NCBI GenBank assembly: GCA_946061515.1
Contig: CAMGRL010000006.1
Location: 1 to 64,000 of the forward strand
DNA from: an uncultured Clostridia bacterium
Lineage (GTDB): Bacteria > Bacillota > Clostridia > Oscillospirales > Oscillospiraceae
DNA: 64,000 nucleotides
Direction of reading: 5' to 3'
The notes under the pieces were generated by a model. The model saw only the letters and a list, made by a program, of their open reading frames with translations, searched no databases and was not told the DNA's origin. Shown here piece by piece: positions 20,230 through 29,925 of this stretch. The position numbers and the translations under genes are program-made. Positions within the stretch are counted from its first letter, which is position 1; each line of letters begins with the position of its first letter.

Positions 20230-21654
20230 TTACTCCGCCAGAGGCAGCGTAAATACAAATTCTGTCATGCCATCCTCACTTTTTACGGCAATATCCTCGT
20301 CGTGGCTGTTGATGATGGACTTCACCAGGTACAACCCCAGGCCCACGCCGTCTTTATCCAGGCTGCGGGAGCGGTCGGACTTGTGGAAGCGGTCAAAAAT
20401 GAAGGGCAGATCCTCCGACGGGATGGTCTCGCCGTAATCCTTGATGGAGACATAAGCCTTTCCGCCGTCCTTAAACAGCCGCACGGTGATGCAGCTGCCG
20501 GGGGAGGCGAATTTCACGGCGTTATCGGTCAGGTTATAGATCACCTGGGTAATGGCATCCTTATCCGCCCGGACCATGATGTGGTTATCCGGGAACTGGG
20601 GGTCCACATCCAGATTTTTCTTGGTGGCCCGGGATTCGAAAGACAGCATGGTCTGCAAAATCAGTTCCGTCAGGTCGAAGACCTCACGCCGGGCCGGGTC
20701 CGCCGCCCGGGCCTTCATCTGGGACACATCCAGCATATCCCGCACCAGACGGGACAGCCGCCGGGTCTCATCCCGGATAGAGCGGAGATATTTTTCCTCG
20801 TCCTCCTTGGGGATGGTGCCGTCCAGAATGCCGTCGGCAAAGCCGGCGATGGTGGTCATGGGGGTGCGCAGCTCGTGGGAGATGTTGGCGATAAATTCGC
20901 TTCTCCGCGCTTCGGCGCTCTCCAGAGAGTCGGCCATCTTGTTGAAGGATTCGATCAGCGCGCCCATCTCGTCGGTGGGGTCCTCCTGCTGCTTTACGCG
21001 GACGGAGAAATCACCCCGGGCAAATTTCCGGGAGGCCGCGGCCATTTCGTCCAGAGGCCGGGCCATGCGCTTGGAATAGACCAGGCTCATCAGCAGCGCG
21101 GCGGCAAAGACGCCCATGGCCACGATGGCGGCGATGCCCAGGAAGGTGGTCCAGGCGCCCAGGATATTGTCGATGACGTTGGTGACAAAGGCATAGCCGA
21201 TCACATTGTCCTTGGCGTCAATGATCTGGGTGGCCACCACAAAGCGCTCCTTGGCGTACATGCCGTCCAGACTGGAGATCTGGTCCATTTTTCCGCTGGT
21301 CCTCAGCAGGCTCATCACGCTGTCGGAAAGCTGCCTGCCCATATGCTCGCAGATCATGGTGCGGTCGGAGCAGGCCACCACCACGCCGTCGGTGTCGGTG
21401 ATGAAGATGTGGTTTCCTGTGCTATGGGAAATGGAGCTCAGACTCATGCCCAGGGCCCAGCTGTTGAGACTTTCATTCTGGGCAATAGCGGAGGCCATAC
21501 GAGAGACTTCCCCCGCGCTGTTTTCCATATTGTCCCGGTATTCGTCGATAATATAGCTGCGTCCGATGCCCACGAAGGCCACCGCGATGATGAGAAAACA
21601 CACCGTCACCATTACGGCGGTAGCCACGAAGTTACGAAGATAGATGCTCTTCAC
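20230..21654 (-). CDS. Sensor histidine kinase with HAMP domain
   Basis: FIANISHELRTPMTTIAGFADGILDG; DNAVKFA; GVGLGLYLVKSI. Confidence 0.95.
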   Translation of the reverse strand: MKSIYLRNFVATAVMVTVCFLIIAVAFVGIGRSYIIDEYRDNMENSAGEVSRMASAIAQNESLNSWALGMSLSSISHSTGNHIFITDTDGVVVACSDRTMICEHMGRQLSDSVMSLLRTSGKMDQISSLDGMYAKERFVVATQIIDAKDNVIGYAFVTNVIDNILGAWTTFLGIAAIVAMGVFAAALLMSLVYSKRMARPLDEMAAASRKFARGDFSVRVKQQEDPTDEMGALIESFNKMADSLESAEARRSEFIANISHELRTPMTTIAGFADGILDGTIPKEDEEKYLRSIRDETRRLSRLVRDMLDVSQMKARAADPARREVFDLTELILQTMLSFESRATKKNLDVDPQFPDNHIMVRADKDAITQVIYNLTDNAVKFASPGSCITVRLFKDGGKAYVSIKDYGETIPSEDLPFIFDRFHKSDRSRSLDKDGVGLGLYLVKSIINSHDEDIAVKSEDGMTEFVFTLPLAE

Positions 21655-21657
21655 GGT

Positions 21658-22341
21658 TTATTCCACGACCTCGAACTTATAGCCCACGCCCCAGACCGTT
21701 TTGAGGCACCATTTGTCGGACACGCCCTCCAGCTTTTCGCGCAGACGCTTGATATGTACGTCCACAGTGCGGGAGTCGCCGAAATAGTCAAAGCCCCAAA
21801 CCTCGTCAAGAAGCTGGTTGCGGGTGAATACCCGGTTGGGCGAAGAGGCCAGGTGGAACAGCAGCTCCATCTCTTTGGGCGGGGTGTCGATCTTTTTGCC
21901 GTCCACGATCAGCTCGTAGGAGTCCAGATTGATCACCAGCTTGTCGAAAGTGAGCTTTTTATCCACGGGAGCGTCGCCATCCTTGCGGCGCATTACGGCG
22001 TGGACCCGGGCCAGCAGCTCTTTGATCTCAAAGGGCTTGGTGACATAGTCGTCCGCGCCCATCTCCAGGCCGTTTACTTTATCGTTAGTTTCTCCCTTCG
22101 CCGTAAGCATTATTATGGGCGTAGAGGATTTCTTCCGTATATCCCGGCAGACCTGCCAGCCGTCCTTCACGGGCAGCATGATATCCAACAGCACCACATC
22201 CGGGGCGAAAAGGTCAAAGCTGCTTTCGGCCTTGCCGCCGTCTGAGGCGATCATCACCTCAAAGCCATCCTTGCCCAGATACAGGCGCAGAAGTTCGGCG
22301 ATATTGCTGTCATCCTCAACAATAAGAGCGCGTTTACTCAT
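21658..22341 (-). CDS. OmpR-family DNA-binding response regulator
   Basis: MSKRALIVEDDSNI; VVLLDIMLPVKDGW; MGADDYVTKPF; winged helix RTVDVHIKRLREKL. Confidence 0.95.
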   Translation of the reverse strand: MSKRALIVEDDSNIAELLRLYLGKDGFEVMIASDGGKAESSFDLFAPDVVLLDIMLPVKDGWQVCRDIRKKSSTPIIMLTAKGETNDKVNGLEMGADDYVTKPFEIKELLARVHAVMRRKDGDAPVDKKLTFDKLVINLDSYELIVDGKKIDTPPKEMELLFHLASSPNRVFTRNQLLDEVWGFDYFGDSRTVDVHIKRLREKLEGVSDKWCLKTVWGVGYKFEVVE

Positions 22342-22525
22342 TTTCTTTTCCTCCAATGCTTTGCTGAAAAACCTGTCAATAAACTTTATATCACATTATA
22401 CAACGATTATACAACACCGGAAAGGGCAAAGGTTAAAAAAGTGTAAAAAAGTGTCTCCCATTTTCCGGCGGACCGCTTCCGCCTGATTTGATGAACAGGG
22501 AGGCCATATTGCGGCCCTGCGTGGA

Positions 22526-22690
22526 CGCCCGCCTGCCGGAGCAAAAAAATTGCTGTCATCCTGAGCATGAGCGAAGGATCCCGTATGGTTACGCTTGGCG
22601 TTCTGTTCACGGGATTCTTCGTCGCTGCGCTCCTCAGAATGACAGAGGAGGATGGGGGGGCTTTTGCCGCGCGCCCTTCAGGCCTCCCCT
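22526..22690. repeat. Direct repeat copy A (~165 bp)
   Basis: CCCGCCTGccGGAGCAAAAAAATTGCTGTCATCCTGAGC...CAGAATGACAGAGGAGGATGGGG...CCTTCAGGCCTCCCCT, nearly identical to 22909-23071. Confidence 0.9.
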
Positions 22691-22908
22691 GAAAGGGGAG
22701 GTGCCCCGAAGGGGCGGAGGGGTTTGCCTCCCCCTGGAGGGGGAGGTGGCATTTGCAAAGCAAATGACGGTAGGGGCAAGTCGGAAGCCGGAACCGCGGT
22801 GGTACCCCCCTCAGCCGCTTTCAGCGACAGCTCCCCCTAATGGGGAGCCTTTTTTGCGGGCCGCCCCTACGGTTCTGTTTTGGTCAGGCCGTAGGGGCGG
22901 GGCTCGCC

Positions 22909-23071
22909 CCCGCCCGCCTGTCGGAGCAAAAAATTGCTGTCATCCTGAGCGAAGCGAAGGATCCCGGATGGTTACGCTTGGCGTTCTGTTCACGGGATTC
23001 TTCGTCGCTGCGCTCCTCAGAATGACAGAGGAGGATGGGGACTTTTGCCGCGCGCCCTTCAGGCCTCCCCT
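22909..23071. repeat. Direct repeat copy B (~163 bp)
   Basis: Near-identical to copy A; its right edge abuts the adhesin remnant. Confidence 0.9.
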
Positions 23072-23960
23072 ACTGCGGTATAGGTGACATCCTCGTAAAC
23101 GGTCTCTGCGACTTTGGGATCCCAGCCCTCGAAAGTATAGCCCTCGCGCTCGGGAGTGCCTTCAAAGGCCGGAGTAGTGCTGCCGTTGTTGGCAGTGTAC
23201 ACCTGATCTGCGAACAGCTCCACACCCTCAACGCCGTCGGTATAGGTCACGGTGGAGGTGGGAAGATACAGATAAGCATGGATAAGGTTTGCAACGGCAG
23301 AGGTAATATTGTTCGTCAGTCCGCCGGAAACCGTGCTGGGTATCTGCCATGAGCCGGTAAGCCTCCCGGTAAAGGGATTGACGCTTGTCACCCAGTAGAG
23401 GGTCAGAGTCTGGTCTGCCTCGAATTTCTCGTTGCCAAAGGCATACATCCAGTCGCCGACGAAGTTTTCTTTCCAACCGGAAACAGCGAGGAGATTCTTG
23501 TTGGTATTGAAGGAAGTTCTGGCAGCCGCTTCAAACTTGTCGCCGGAGAGGAAGTGGAAGGTGACGGTAGTGGTGTAGCCGTCAACATCGTTGCCCTCGA
23601 TCGCACCGATCTCATAAGCCACGCCTGCGGCCTTGATGGTCGGGGTTGAAGAATACATCTCTTTTCCGGGATGGATTATCTCTGTGCCCACTGCATAAGC
23701 CCGGATCTGCATTTTGTTAACGTCAGTCGCGGTAATCTTCTTGGTGGGCTTGTTAGCGGTGGCCTTTTCCCACTGGGCAACATAGGTCACGTCAGCGGTT
23801 ACAGTATCCTCTACTTCAGGATCCCAGCCCTTGAACACCCATTTGTCGCGGGTGGGGTTTCCGCCCTCGAAAGCAGGGGTCTCGCCGCCAGCATTTACAG
23901 AATAGACCTGATCATCAAAAATCTTCTCGTCATCTACACCATTAATACGAACAATACGCT
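23059..23960 (-). pseudogene. Remnant of an InlB B-repeat/SpaA-type surface protein, truncated at both ends
   Basis: Readable frame ...GVDDEKIFDDQVYSVNAGGETPAFEGGNPTRDKWVFKGWDPEVEDTVTADVTYVAQWEK... with an in-frame stop just upstream and no start/signal peptide; frame ends in repeat DNA (YTAVGEA*). Confidence 0.75.
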
Positions 23961-24087
23961 GGAAAAGTCAAGTCTTTTTGGTATCAACTGGAAGAAAAAT
24001 AATCTTAATTTTTCTGTTTTCCTTTCGTAATTGCGTAGTATTATTTTGCAATTATATACTTTTTGCTTAAAAACAGGGGGGGAGCGT

Positions 24088-24136
24088 CAAAAGCCAACCA
24101 TCCTGAACCGCAAAGCGGTTTAGATGGCTGGCTTTC
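24088..24136. terminator. Intrinsic terminator-like hairpin
   Basis: AAAGCCAACCATC...GATGGCTGGCTTT. Confidence 0.5.
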
Positions 24137-24150
24137 GGGCTGAAAACTAC

Positions 24151-24193
24151 CCCTCAGTCAGCTTCGCTGACAGCTCCCCTGACAAGGGGAGCC
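24151..24193. repeat. Dispersed intergenic repeat unit, same family as 346-391
   Basis: CCCTCAGTCAGCTTCGCTGACAGCTCCCCTGACAAGGGGAGCC. Confidence 0.75.
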
Positions 24194-24200
24194 ACAGGGC

Positions 24201-25583
24201 TCAGAAATCCACCTTTTGCAGCTCGATCAGGGCCACGATATAGACCTTCAGGGCCTCAATAAACCAGGCTTTGCAGGCGGCCTCGTCCACGCCGTGGATG
24301 GGGCCGGCAAAATCCGGTGCGGGCCGCTCCGGGTGCTCCGGGCCGAAAGACACGGCGTTGGGGAAATGGCGGGCGTAGGTGCCGCCGCCGATGGTGTAAG
24401 GCTCGGCGCTCTCGCCGGTGACCTCGTTATAAGCCCGGATGCAGACCTGTACCTCCGGCTTATCGGTGCTGACGTAGAAGGGGGCCGCGTCGCTCTCCAC
24501 GGTGACTTCCGCCGCGCCGCCGACCTTTTCGGCGATGATGGCGGCGATCTTCTCCCCGCTCATGGTGGTGGGATAGCGGCTGTCCACGGTCTGGAACATG
24601 CGGCCGTTCTCCACGCCGATGACGCCGCCCACGATGGTCAGGGGCTTGAACAGGCCGTCGTCCGCCTGAACGCCCAGACCCCGGCCGTCATAATGCTCGT
24701 TGAGCATGGACACGGCCTTCAGGAAGCGGCTCTCCTGCGCTCCGGCAATGCCGCTGTCCAGAATGTAGTTGACAAGCACGCCGATGGCGTTCACCGTGTC
24801 CTCCGGCAGGGAGGCGTGTCCGCCCAGGCCGGTGGCCGTCAGGTGCCAAAGGCCCTTTTCAGTCTGCTCCGCCGTGACTCTCTCCGTATTCTCCAGCGCC
24901 TTGTCCGACTTTACCCAGGCCTCCGCCTTGTCGGGCACGGCGTTGGGGGCAAAGCCGCCCCGGATATCCACGATGTTCTCCATGGGCACGTTTGAGAGCA
25001 TGCGCCCGTGGTAAATGCCCTTCTCCCCGTTGCACAGGGGGAAGTTTGCGTCCGGGCTGAAGCAGAAGAGCGGAGCACGGTAGTGCTCCAGATAGTACTC
25101 CACATCCTGCATTCCGGTCTCCTCGCTGACGCCCAGCAGGGCCCGGACCGGGTAGCGCAGGGCCACGCCCTTGTCCTTCAGGTATTTCAGCGCGTAAAGG
25201 CAGAGCACGCTGGGGCCCTTATCGTCCATTACGCCCCGGCCGATGATGTAGCCCTCCCTCTCGCGCATGGTGAAGGGATCGCTGCTCCAGCCGTCGCCGG
25301 TGGGCACAACGTCCAGGTGGGTGATGGTGGCCAGATAGTCCTCCCCTTCCCCGATTTGGGCATAGCCCATCATATCCTCGCAGTTGACGGCGTCCAGGCC
25401 CAGCTCCCGGGCCATGGCCAGCGCCTCCTTCAGGGCTGCGGCCGGGCCTTCGCCAAAGGGCGCGCCGGGCTTTGCCTCGGTTTCCACGCTGTTGATGGCC
25501 ACCAGCCGGGCAATGTTTCTGAATATCTCCTCTTCGTTTTCCGCAATGAATTTATCTATATCACGGCTCAATTCTGCGTTCAT
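24201..25583 (-). CDS. M20-family metallopeptidase (PepV-like dipeptidase)
   Basis: ATITHLDVVPTGDGWSSDPF; GRGVMDDKGPSVLCLYALK; GVSEETGMQDVEYYL; YTIGGGTYARHFPN. Confidence 0.92.
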   Translation of the reverse strand: MNAELSRDIDKFIAENEEEIFRNIARLVAINSVETEAKPGAPFGEGPAAALKEALAMARELGLDAVNCEDMMGYAQIGEGEDYLATITHLDVVPTGDGWSSDPFTMREREGYIIGRGVMDDKGPSVLCLYALKYLKDKGVALRYPVRALLGVSEETGMQDVEYYLEHYRAPLFCFSPDANFPLCNGEKGIYHGRMLSNVPMENIVDIRGGFAPNAVPDKAEAWVKSDKALENTERVTAEQTEKGLWHLTATGLGGHASLPEDTVNAIGVLVNYILDSGIAGAQESRFLKAVSMLNEHYDGRGLGVQADDGLFKPLTIVGGVIGVENGRMFQTVDSRYPTTMSGEKIAAIIAEKVGGAAEVTVESDAAPFYVSTDKPEVQVCIRAYNEVTGESAEPYTIGGGTYARHFPNAVSFGPEHPERPAPDFAGPIHGVDEAACKAWFIEALKVYIVALIELQKVDF

Positions 25584-25837
25584 ATTGCCGCTCCTTTCTA
25601 ATAATATATAGAAGAATATACACCGAAAGCCGCTTCCGGTCAAGAGATGGTCAACACTTTACGCGTAGTTGACAGCTGCATTGTTTTTGTTTTGACACTT
25701 TGCCCGAAAGTGTACAAATTTATAGATTTTTTCGATTTTTCGTCACTTTTTATGCGGTTGTTAACACTTTTTTAACAATTTAACATTAGTATGATGATAG
25801 CCGGAACCGAGTAAAAACTGTTAAGGGAGGAAAAAAC

Positions 25838-27700
25838 ATGAAAAGAACATCGGTGAAGGTCCTGAGCGTCGTGCTGATCCTTGCCAGCCTGTTCGGGCTG
25901 TGCGCGGGAGGGCTGACGCTGAAGGACATGCTGGACTGCAAAGCCTACTGGGAACAGAAGGGCGAGGAGTCTGACGCAAGCATCGCAATGCTGGAGGACG
26001 GTCTGAACCAGCTGAAGGAAAACGAGAGCGCATACAACGACGGTCTTGCCGCTCTGGCCCAGGGCGAAAAGGACTATGAAGCCGGGCAGCTGGAGCTGGA
26101 GGCCGGGGCCAAGGCTCTCGAGGACGGGCAGAAGGAGTATGAGGCCGGACAGCAGACGCTGGAAAAGGGCTATGCGGATTATGCCGCCGGTGAGAAAAAA
26201 CTGGCAGACGCGCAGAAGGAACTGAAAGCAGGCTGGGCCAGCTATAAGGAAAACGCCGCTCTGCTCTCCGCTGCCCACGCCCAGTACGATGCGGGCCTTG
26301 CCCAGTATAACGAGGGGCTTAAGGCGCTGGAAGCGGGAAAGGCCCAGCTTGCGGCCGGTCAGGCACAGCTTGCCGAGAGCAAAAAGCTTCTGGACGCAGG
26401 CCAGGCCCAGCTTGACGCCGCCAAGCCTCAACTGGAAGCCTATGAGCAGGGGCGGGCCGCCCTGGAGCAGGGCAAGGCGGATCTTGCGACCTTTAAGGCC
26501 AGCAAAGATACCCTGATGAGCTACATCGGCAGCTACAATCAGCTGATTGACGCCAAGAACGCATACGGCGGACTGCCCGAGGAGCAAACCCAGCAGCTCA
26601 ACGCCATTATCGCCGGAGTGAATCCTGTGATGGCCAAGACCGGGCTGGACAAATATATCTGGCTTGACGGGGAAAACAAGACCGTCTCCGCTGAACAGGC
26701 CGGGGCGATTTTTGCCAACTACATCAGCGAAGCCGAAAAGACCATCGCCAAAAACGAGGCCTATCTGGACTCCATGAAGCCCAGCTACGAGGCGGGCAAA
26801 GCCGCTGAGGCGGAGCTTGCTGCCAAGTGGGAACTTTATAACCAGAAGCTGGCCGAGGCAAAGGCAGCAGAAGCCAAAATAGCCGAAAGTGAAAAGCAGC
26901 TCGCCCAGGCAAAGGCCACGCTGGATGCCAGCGCCGCCCTGCTGGCCGAGAAAGACGCGGAGCTGGAAGCCGGCTACAAAAAGCTGATGGCCGGTGAGGC
27001 GGAATTTGCCAAAGGCATGGCGAAACTGCAGTCCTCAGAGAAGGCGCTGGAAGAGGGCGAGCAGGCCCTTATCGACGCCGAGGCCCAGCTTGCCGAGGGG
27101 CAGAAGACCTATGACGACGGCGTAAAGGAGCTGGAAGCCGGCGCTCAGGCCCTTGAAGACGGCAAAGCCCAGCTGAAGGCCTTTGAGGACGGCAACGCCC
27201 AGGTTGCGGAGGGCCTTGCCATTCTGACCGCCACAGAAACCGTATACGACAAAAACGGCAATGCCATGCTCACCAGCATTGCCGACCGGCTGGGGCCCGA
27301 CTTCAATTATATGAAGGATGCGTCACTGGTGGATCTGGACCGGGGGTTTGAGGCCGTGGCTGCCGCGCGGCAGTTCTCCGCCGATAATTCCGCTCTTGTC
27401 ACCAGGGAGCTGGGCGCCCGGGCCGTGGCTGCCGTACTGGCGATTGCCGCCGCCATTCTGGGTATCGTGACCGGGATCATGGGATTGATGGGTAAAAAGG
27501 TCTTTATCCTGGCTCTTGTGGCTGCCGCCGCCGCGGCGGCGGGCTTTATAGCCGCTCTGGTTGCCGGATTCAGTCTCCCCCTGTCCGCTATAGCAGGTTC
27601 CGCCCTTGGCGCCGGGGTCATCGTTGCGGCATTGGCTGTGCAGGCCGTGGCCGCTTTGCTTGAAGGTATATCCGGAAAAAGCGTGAAAACAGCAAAATAA
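25838..27700 (+). CDS. Coiled-coil membrane protein (YhgE/Pip-like topology)
   Basis: N-terminal signal/TM; AQYDAGLAQYNEGLKALEAGKAQLAAGQAQLAESKKLLDAGQAQLDAAKPQLEAYEQG repeats; C-terminal TM cluster. Confidence 0.6.
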   Translation: MKRTSVKVLSVVLILASLFGLCAGGLTLKDMLDCKAYWEQKGEESDASIAMLEDGLNQLKENESAYNDGLAALAQGEKDYEAGQLELEAGAKALEDGQKEYEAGQQTLEKGYADYAAGEKKLADAQKELKAGWASYKENAALLSAAHAQYDAGLAQYNEGLKALEAGKAQLAAGQAQLAESKKLLDAGQAQLDAAKPQLEAYEQGRAALEQGKADLATFKASKDTLMSYIGSYNQLIDAKNAYGGLPEEQTQQLNAIIAGVNPVMAKTGLDKYIWLDGENKTVSAEQAGAIFANYISEAEKTIAKNEAYLDSMKPSYEAGKAAEAELAAKWELYNQKLAEAKAAEAKIAESEKQLAQAKATLDASAALLAEKDAELEAGYKKLMAGEAEFAKGMAKLQSSEKALEEGEQALIDAEAQLAEGQKTYDDGVKELEAGAQALEDGKAQLKAFEDGNAQVAEGLAILTATETVYDKNGNAMLTSIADRLGPDFNYMKDASLVDLDRGFEAVAAARQFSADNSALVTRELGARAVAAVLAIAAAILGIVTGIMGLMGKKVFILALVAAAAAAAGFIAALVAGFSLPLSAIAGSALGAGVIVAALAVQAVAALLEGISGKSVKTAK

Positions 27701-27797
27701 GCCACAGCGAATTATTCTCCCGCCATAGTACATGGCGGGAGATTTTTCCTTTATATCGCTTGACCGTTGCTTTTTCCTTGTGTATACTTTTTCCGGT

Positions 27798-27821
27798 GAT
27801 CGTGTGAATATTCACACGATC
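27798..27821. promoter_or_regulatory. Perfect 24-bp palindrome, operator-like
   Basis: GATCGTGTGAATATTCACACGATC equals its own reverse complement. Confidence 0.5.
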
Positions 27822-27952
27822 CAGATTAAAACGGCGTGCCGCTCGCCGCTGAAGCGGCAACCGCGGCACATGCCAAAAATCTCCATTCTACCGCAGTGGG
27901 AGATTTAAATTGCTATTTGTGCTGATGCATCTGCGGCAGAACGGAGATTAAT

Positions 27953-29050
27953 ATGAAAAAAACTACTTTGATTTTGCTGTTTCTTCTTATCGCCGCGCTG
28001 CTCTGCGCCTGCGGCGGACAGGCCGCGCCCGAACCAACGCCCACGCCGGTACCTACCCCCACCCCCACGCCGGAGCCGCCCCGCTCCATCGTACTGACGG
28101 ACGAGAGCGCGGAGGAAATACTGGCGCTGGCGGACTGCGGCTATCTGGAGCGCATCGACGCTTCCGCGAGCCATGAATATGAGGCGCTGCTGACCCTGTC
28201 CCAGCTTTTGCCGGACTGCGAGATCACCTGGAATGTTGAATTTCAGGGTCTGAGCTACCCCTCCGATACCGAGGCGCTGACCATTACCGACCCCCAGGGC
28301 GCGGCGGAAGCGCTGCGCTATCTGCCCGGGCTGAAAACCGTGGACATGAGCGCCTGTGACCTCTCTGTGGAGGAGATGGAGGCCCTGTCCGACCTGCGGC
28401 CGGATGTGGATTTTCTCTGGACCGTGCGTTTTGGAAACTGGGAAGTGAGAAGCGACATCACCTGCTTTTCCTCTCTGCGCACCGGCACCGAGGGCAGCCA
28501 CCGCTATACCTCGGAAGAGCTCTACCCCCTGCTGCGCTTCTGCCGGCATCTCCGCGCCCTGGATCTTGGGCACAACGACCTGACGGATATCAGCCTGATC
28601 GGAGAAATGCGCGAGCTTCAGGTGCTGATTTTGGCGGACAACCCCAACCTGGTGGACATCTCTCCCCTGGCCGGGCTGGCGGAGCTGCAATATATCGAGC
28701 TGTTCCTCTGCTGGGATATTGCGGATTTCAGCCCCCTGAACAGCTTAAGCAAAATGCAGGATCTGAACCTGTCCTATTGCCGGAATTTAGAGGACATCAG
28801 CTTTATCGACAACATGCCGGATTTTGAAAACGGCTGGTTCCGGGGCACCAAGGTCGACAGCGAGGATATAAGGCCCTACGCGGAGAGCCGGCCGGAGATC
28901 ACCTTTGTGTACGGTAACCCCTCCGACATCTCCGCCGTGTGCTGCGGCTGGCGCTCCACAGAGCGGAACACCGCCATCCGCAATGCCTTTACCAACTGGC
29001 CGCAGGTGGTGGACTACCGGCACTGGGATGATATCGAGTTTATCGGCTGA
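27953..29050 (+). CDS. Leucine-rich-repeat lipoprotein
   Basis: Lipobox LLCACGGQ; Pro/Thr linker PTPTPVPTPTPTPEPP; LRALDLGHNDLTDISLIGEMRELQVLILADNPNLVDISPLAGL. Confidence 0.85.
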   Translation: MKKTTLILLFLLIAALLCACGGQAAPEPTPTPVPTPTPTPEPPRSIVLTDESAEEILALADCGYLERIDASASHEYEALLTLSQLLPDCEITWNVEFQGLSYPSDTEALTITDPQGAAEALRYLPGLKTVDMSACDLSVEEMEALSDLRPDVDFLWTVRFGNWEVRSDITCFSSLRTGTEGSHRYTSEELYPLLRFCRHLRALDLGHNDLTDISLIGEMRELQVLILADNPNLVDISPLAGLAELQYIELFLCWDIADFSPLNSLSKMQDLNLSYCRNLEDISFIDNMPDFENGWFRGTKVDSEDIRPYAESRPEITFVYGNPSDISAVCCGWRSTERNTAIRNAFTNWPQVVDYRHWDDIEFIG

Positions 29051-29085
29051 AAAAATATCCCCTGTCCAATGACAGGGGATAATCT

Positions 29086-29700
29086 TTACGCGTTTTCGGT
29101 TTTTTTGGTGCTTTTGGGCTTGAAGTCCGGCTCGGTGCCGTTGATGAGCCGTTTGATGTTGCCCCGGTGCTGGATGATGACCATGCACATGGCCACAATG
29201 GCCAGAATCAGCCGGGGGGTGCTCACATGGAAGATGATCGAGCCCACGGTAATGGCCACAGCCCCGCAGATGGAGCCCAGGGAGACTTTTTTGGAGGCCA
29301 CGGCGAACAGGCCGAAGCTGCCGAACACCAGCAGGCCCACCCGCCAGTCGATCATCAGGCTCAGCAGACCGCCCACAGACACGCCCTTGCCGCCCTTGAA
29401 CTGATGGAACACCGGGAAACAGTGGCCGACAATGCAGGCAATACCGCCGGCCATCAGGCCCATGTCGTCCAGCAGCAGATAGCCCAGCAGCACGGCCAGG
29501 GCCGCCTTCACCATATCGCCCAGCAGGGTGATCAGCCCCGCTTTCATGCCGAATACCCGGGCCATGTTGGTGGCGCCGGCATTGCCGCTGCCCTCCTTGC
29601 GCACGTCCCTGCCCATGCCCACAGACAGACACACCGACACACTGATCGAGCCCAGCAGATAGCCCGCAACGATAACAAGCAGATACTTTAATGCTTCCAT
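29086..29700 (-). CDS. plsY: Glycerol-3-phosphate acyltransferase
   Basis: YLLGSISVSV; GSGNAGATNMARVFG; GHCFPVFHQFKGGKGVSVGGG-type motif. Confidence 0.95.
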   Translation of the reverse strand: MEALKYLLVIVAGYLLGSISVSVCLSVGMGRDVRKEGSGNAGATNMARVFGMKAGLITLLGDMVKAALAVLLGYLLLDDMGLMAGGIACIVGHCFPVFHQFKGGKGVSVGGLLSLMIDWRVGLLVFGSFGLFAVASKKVSLGSICGAVAITVGSIIFHVSTPRLILAIVAMCMVIIQHRGNIKRLINGTEPDFKPKSTKKTENA

Positions 29701-29925
29701 TTCAAGCTCCTGTATTATTTCAAAAATTGAAAGTATTCCTTGTGATAGGTATTATACACGCCCTTGCTCTCTTTTTCAACGCTTATTCAACTTATTTACG
29801 ATTTCTTCAAAATTTGGGGATTGCTTCCGGATAAATTGCGATTTTTATAACAATATCTTGACTTTACCGGTCGTTAGGGTGATAATGTCTGCGCAAAAAA
29901 ATAGAGAAAAAATGGAGTTAAACTG

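Noticed and set aside
18875-22245. Long plus-strand ORFs opposite htrA and the histidine kinase
   Set aside because: Antisense shadows of clear conserved genes.
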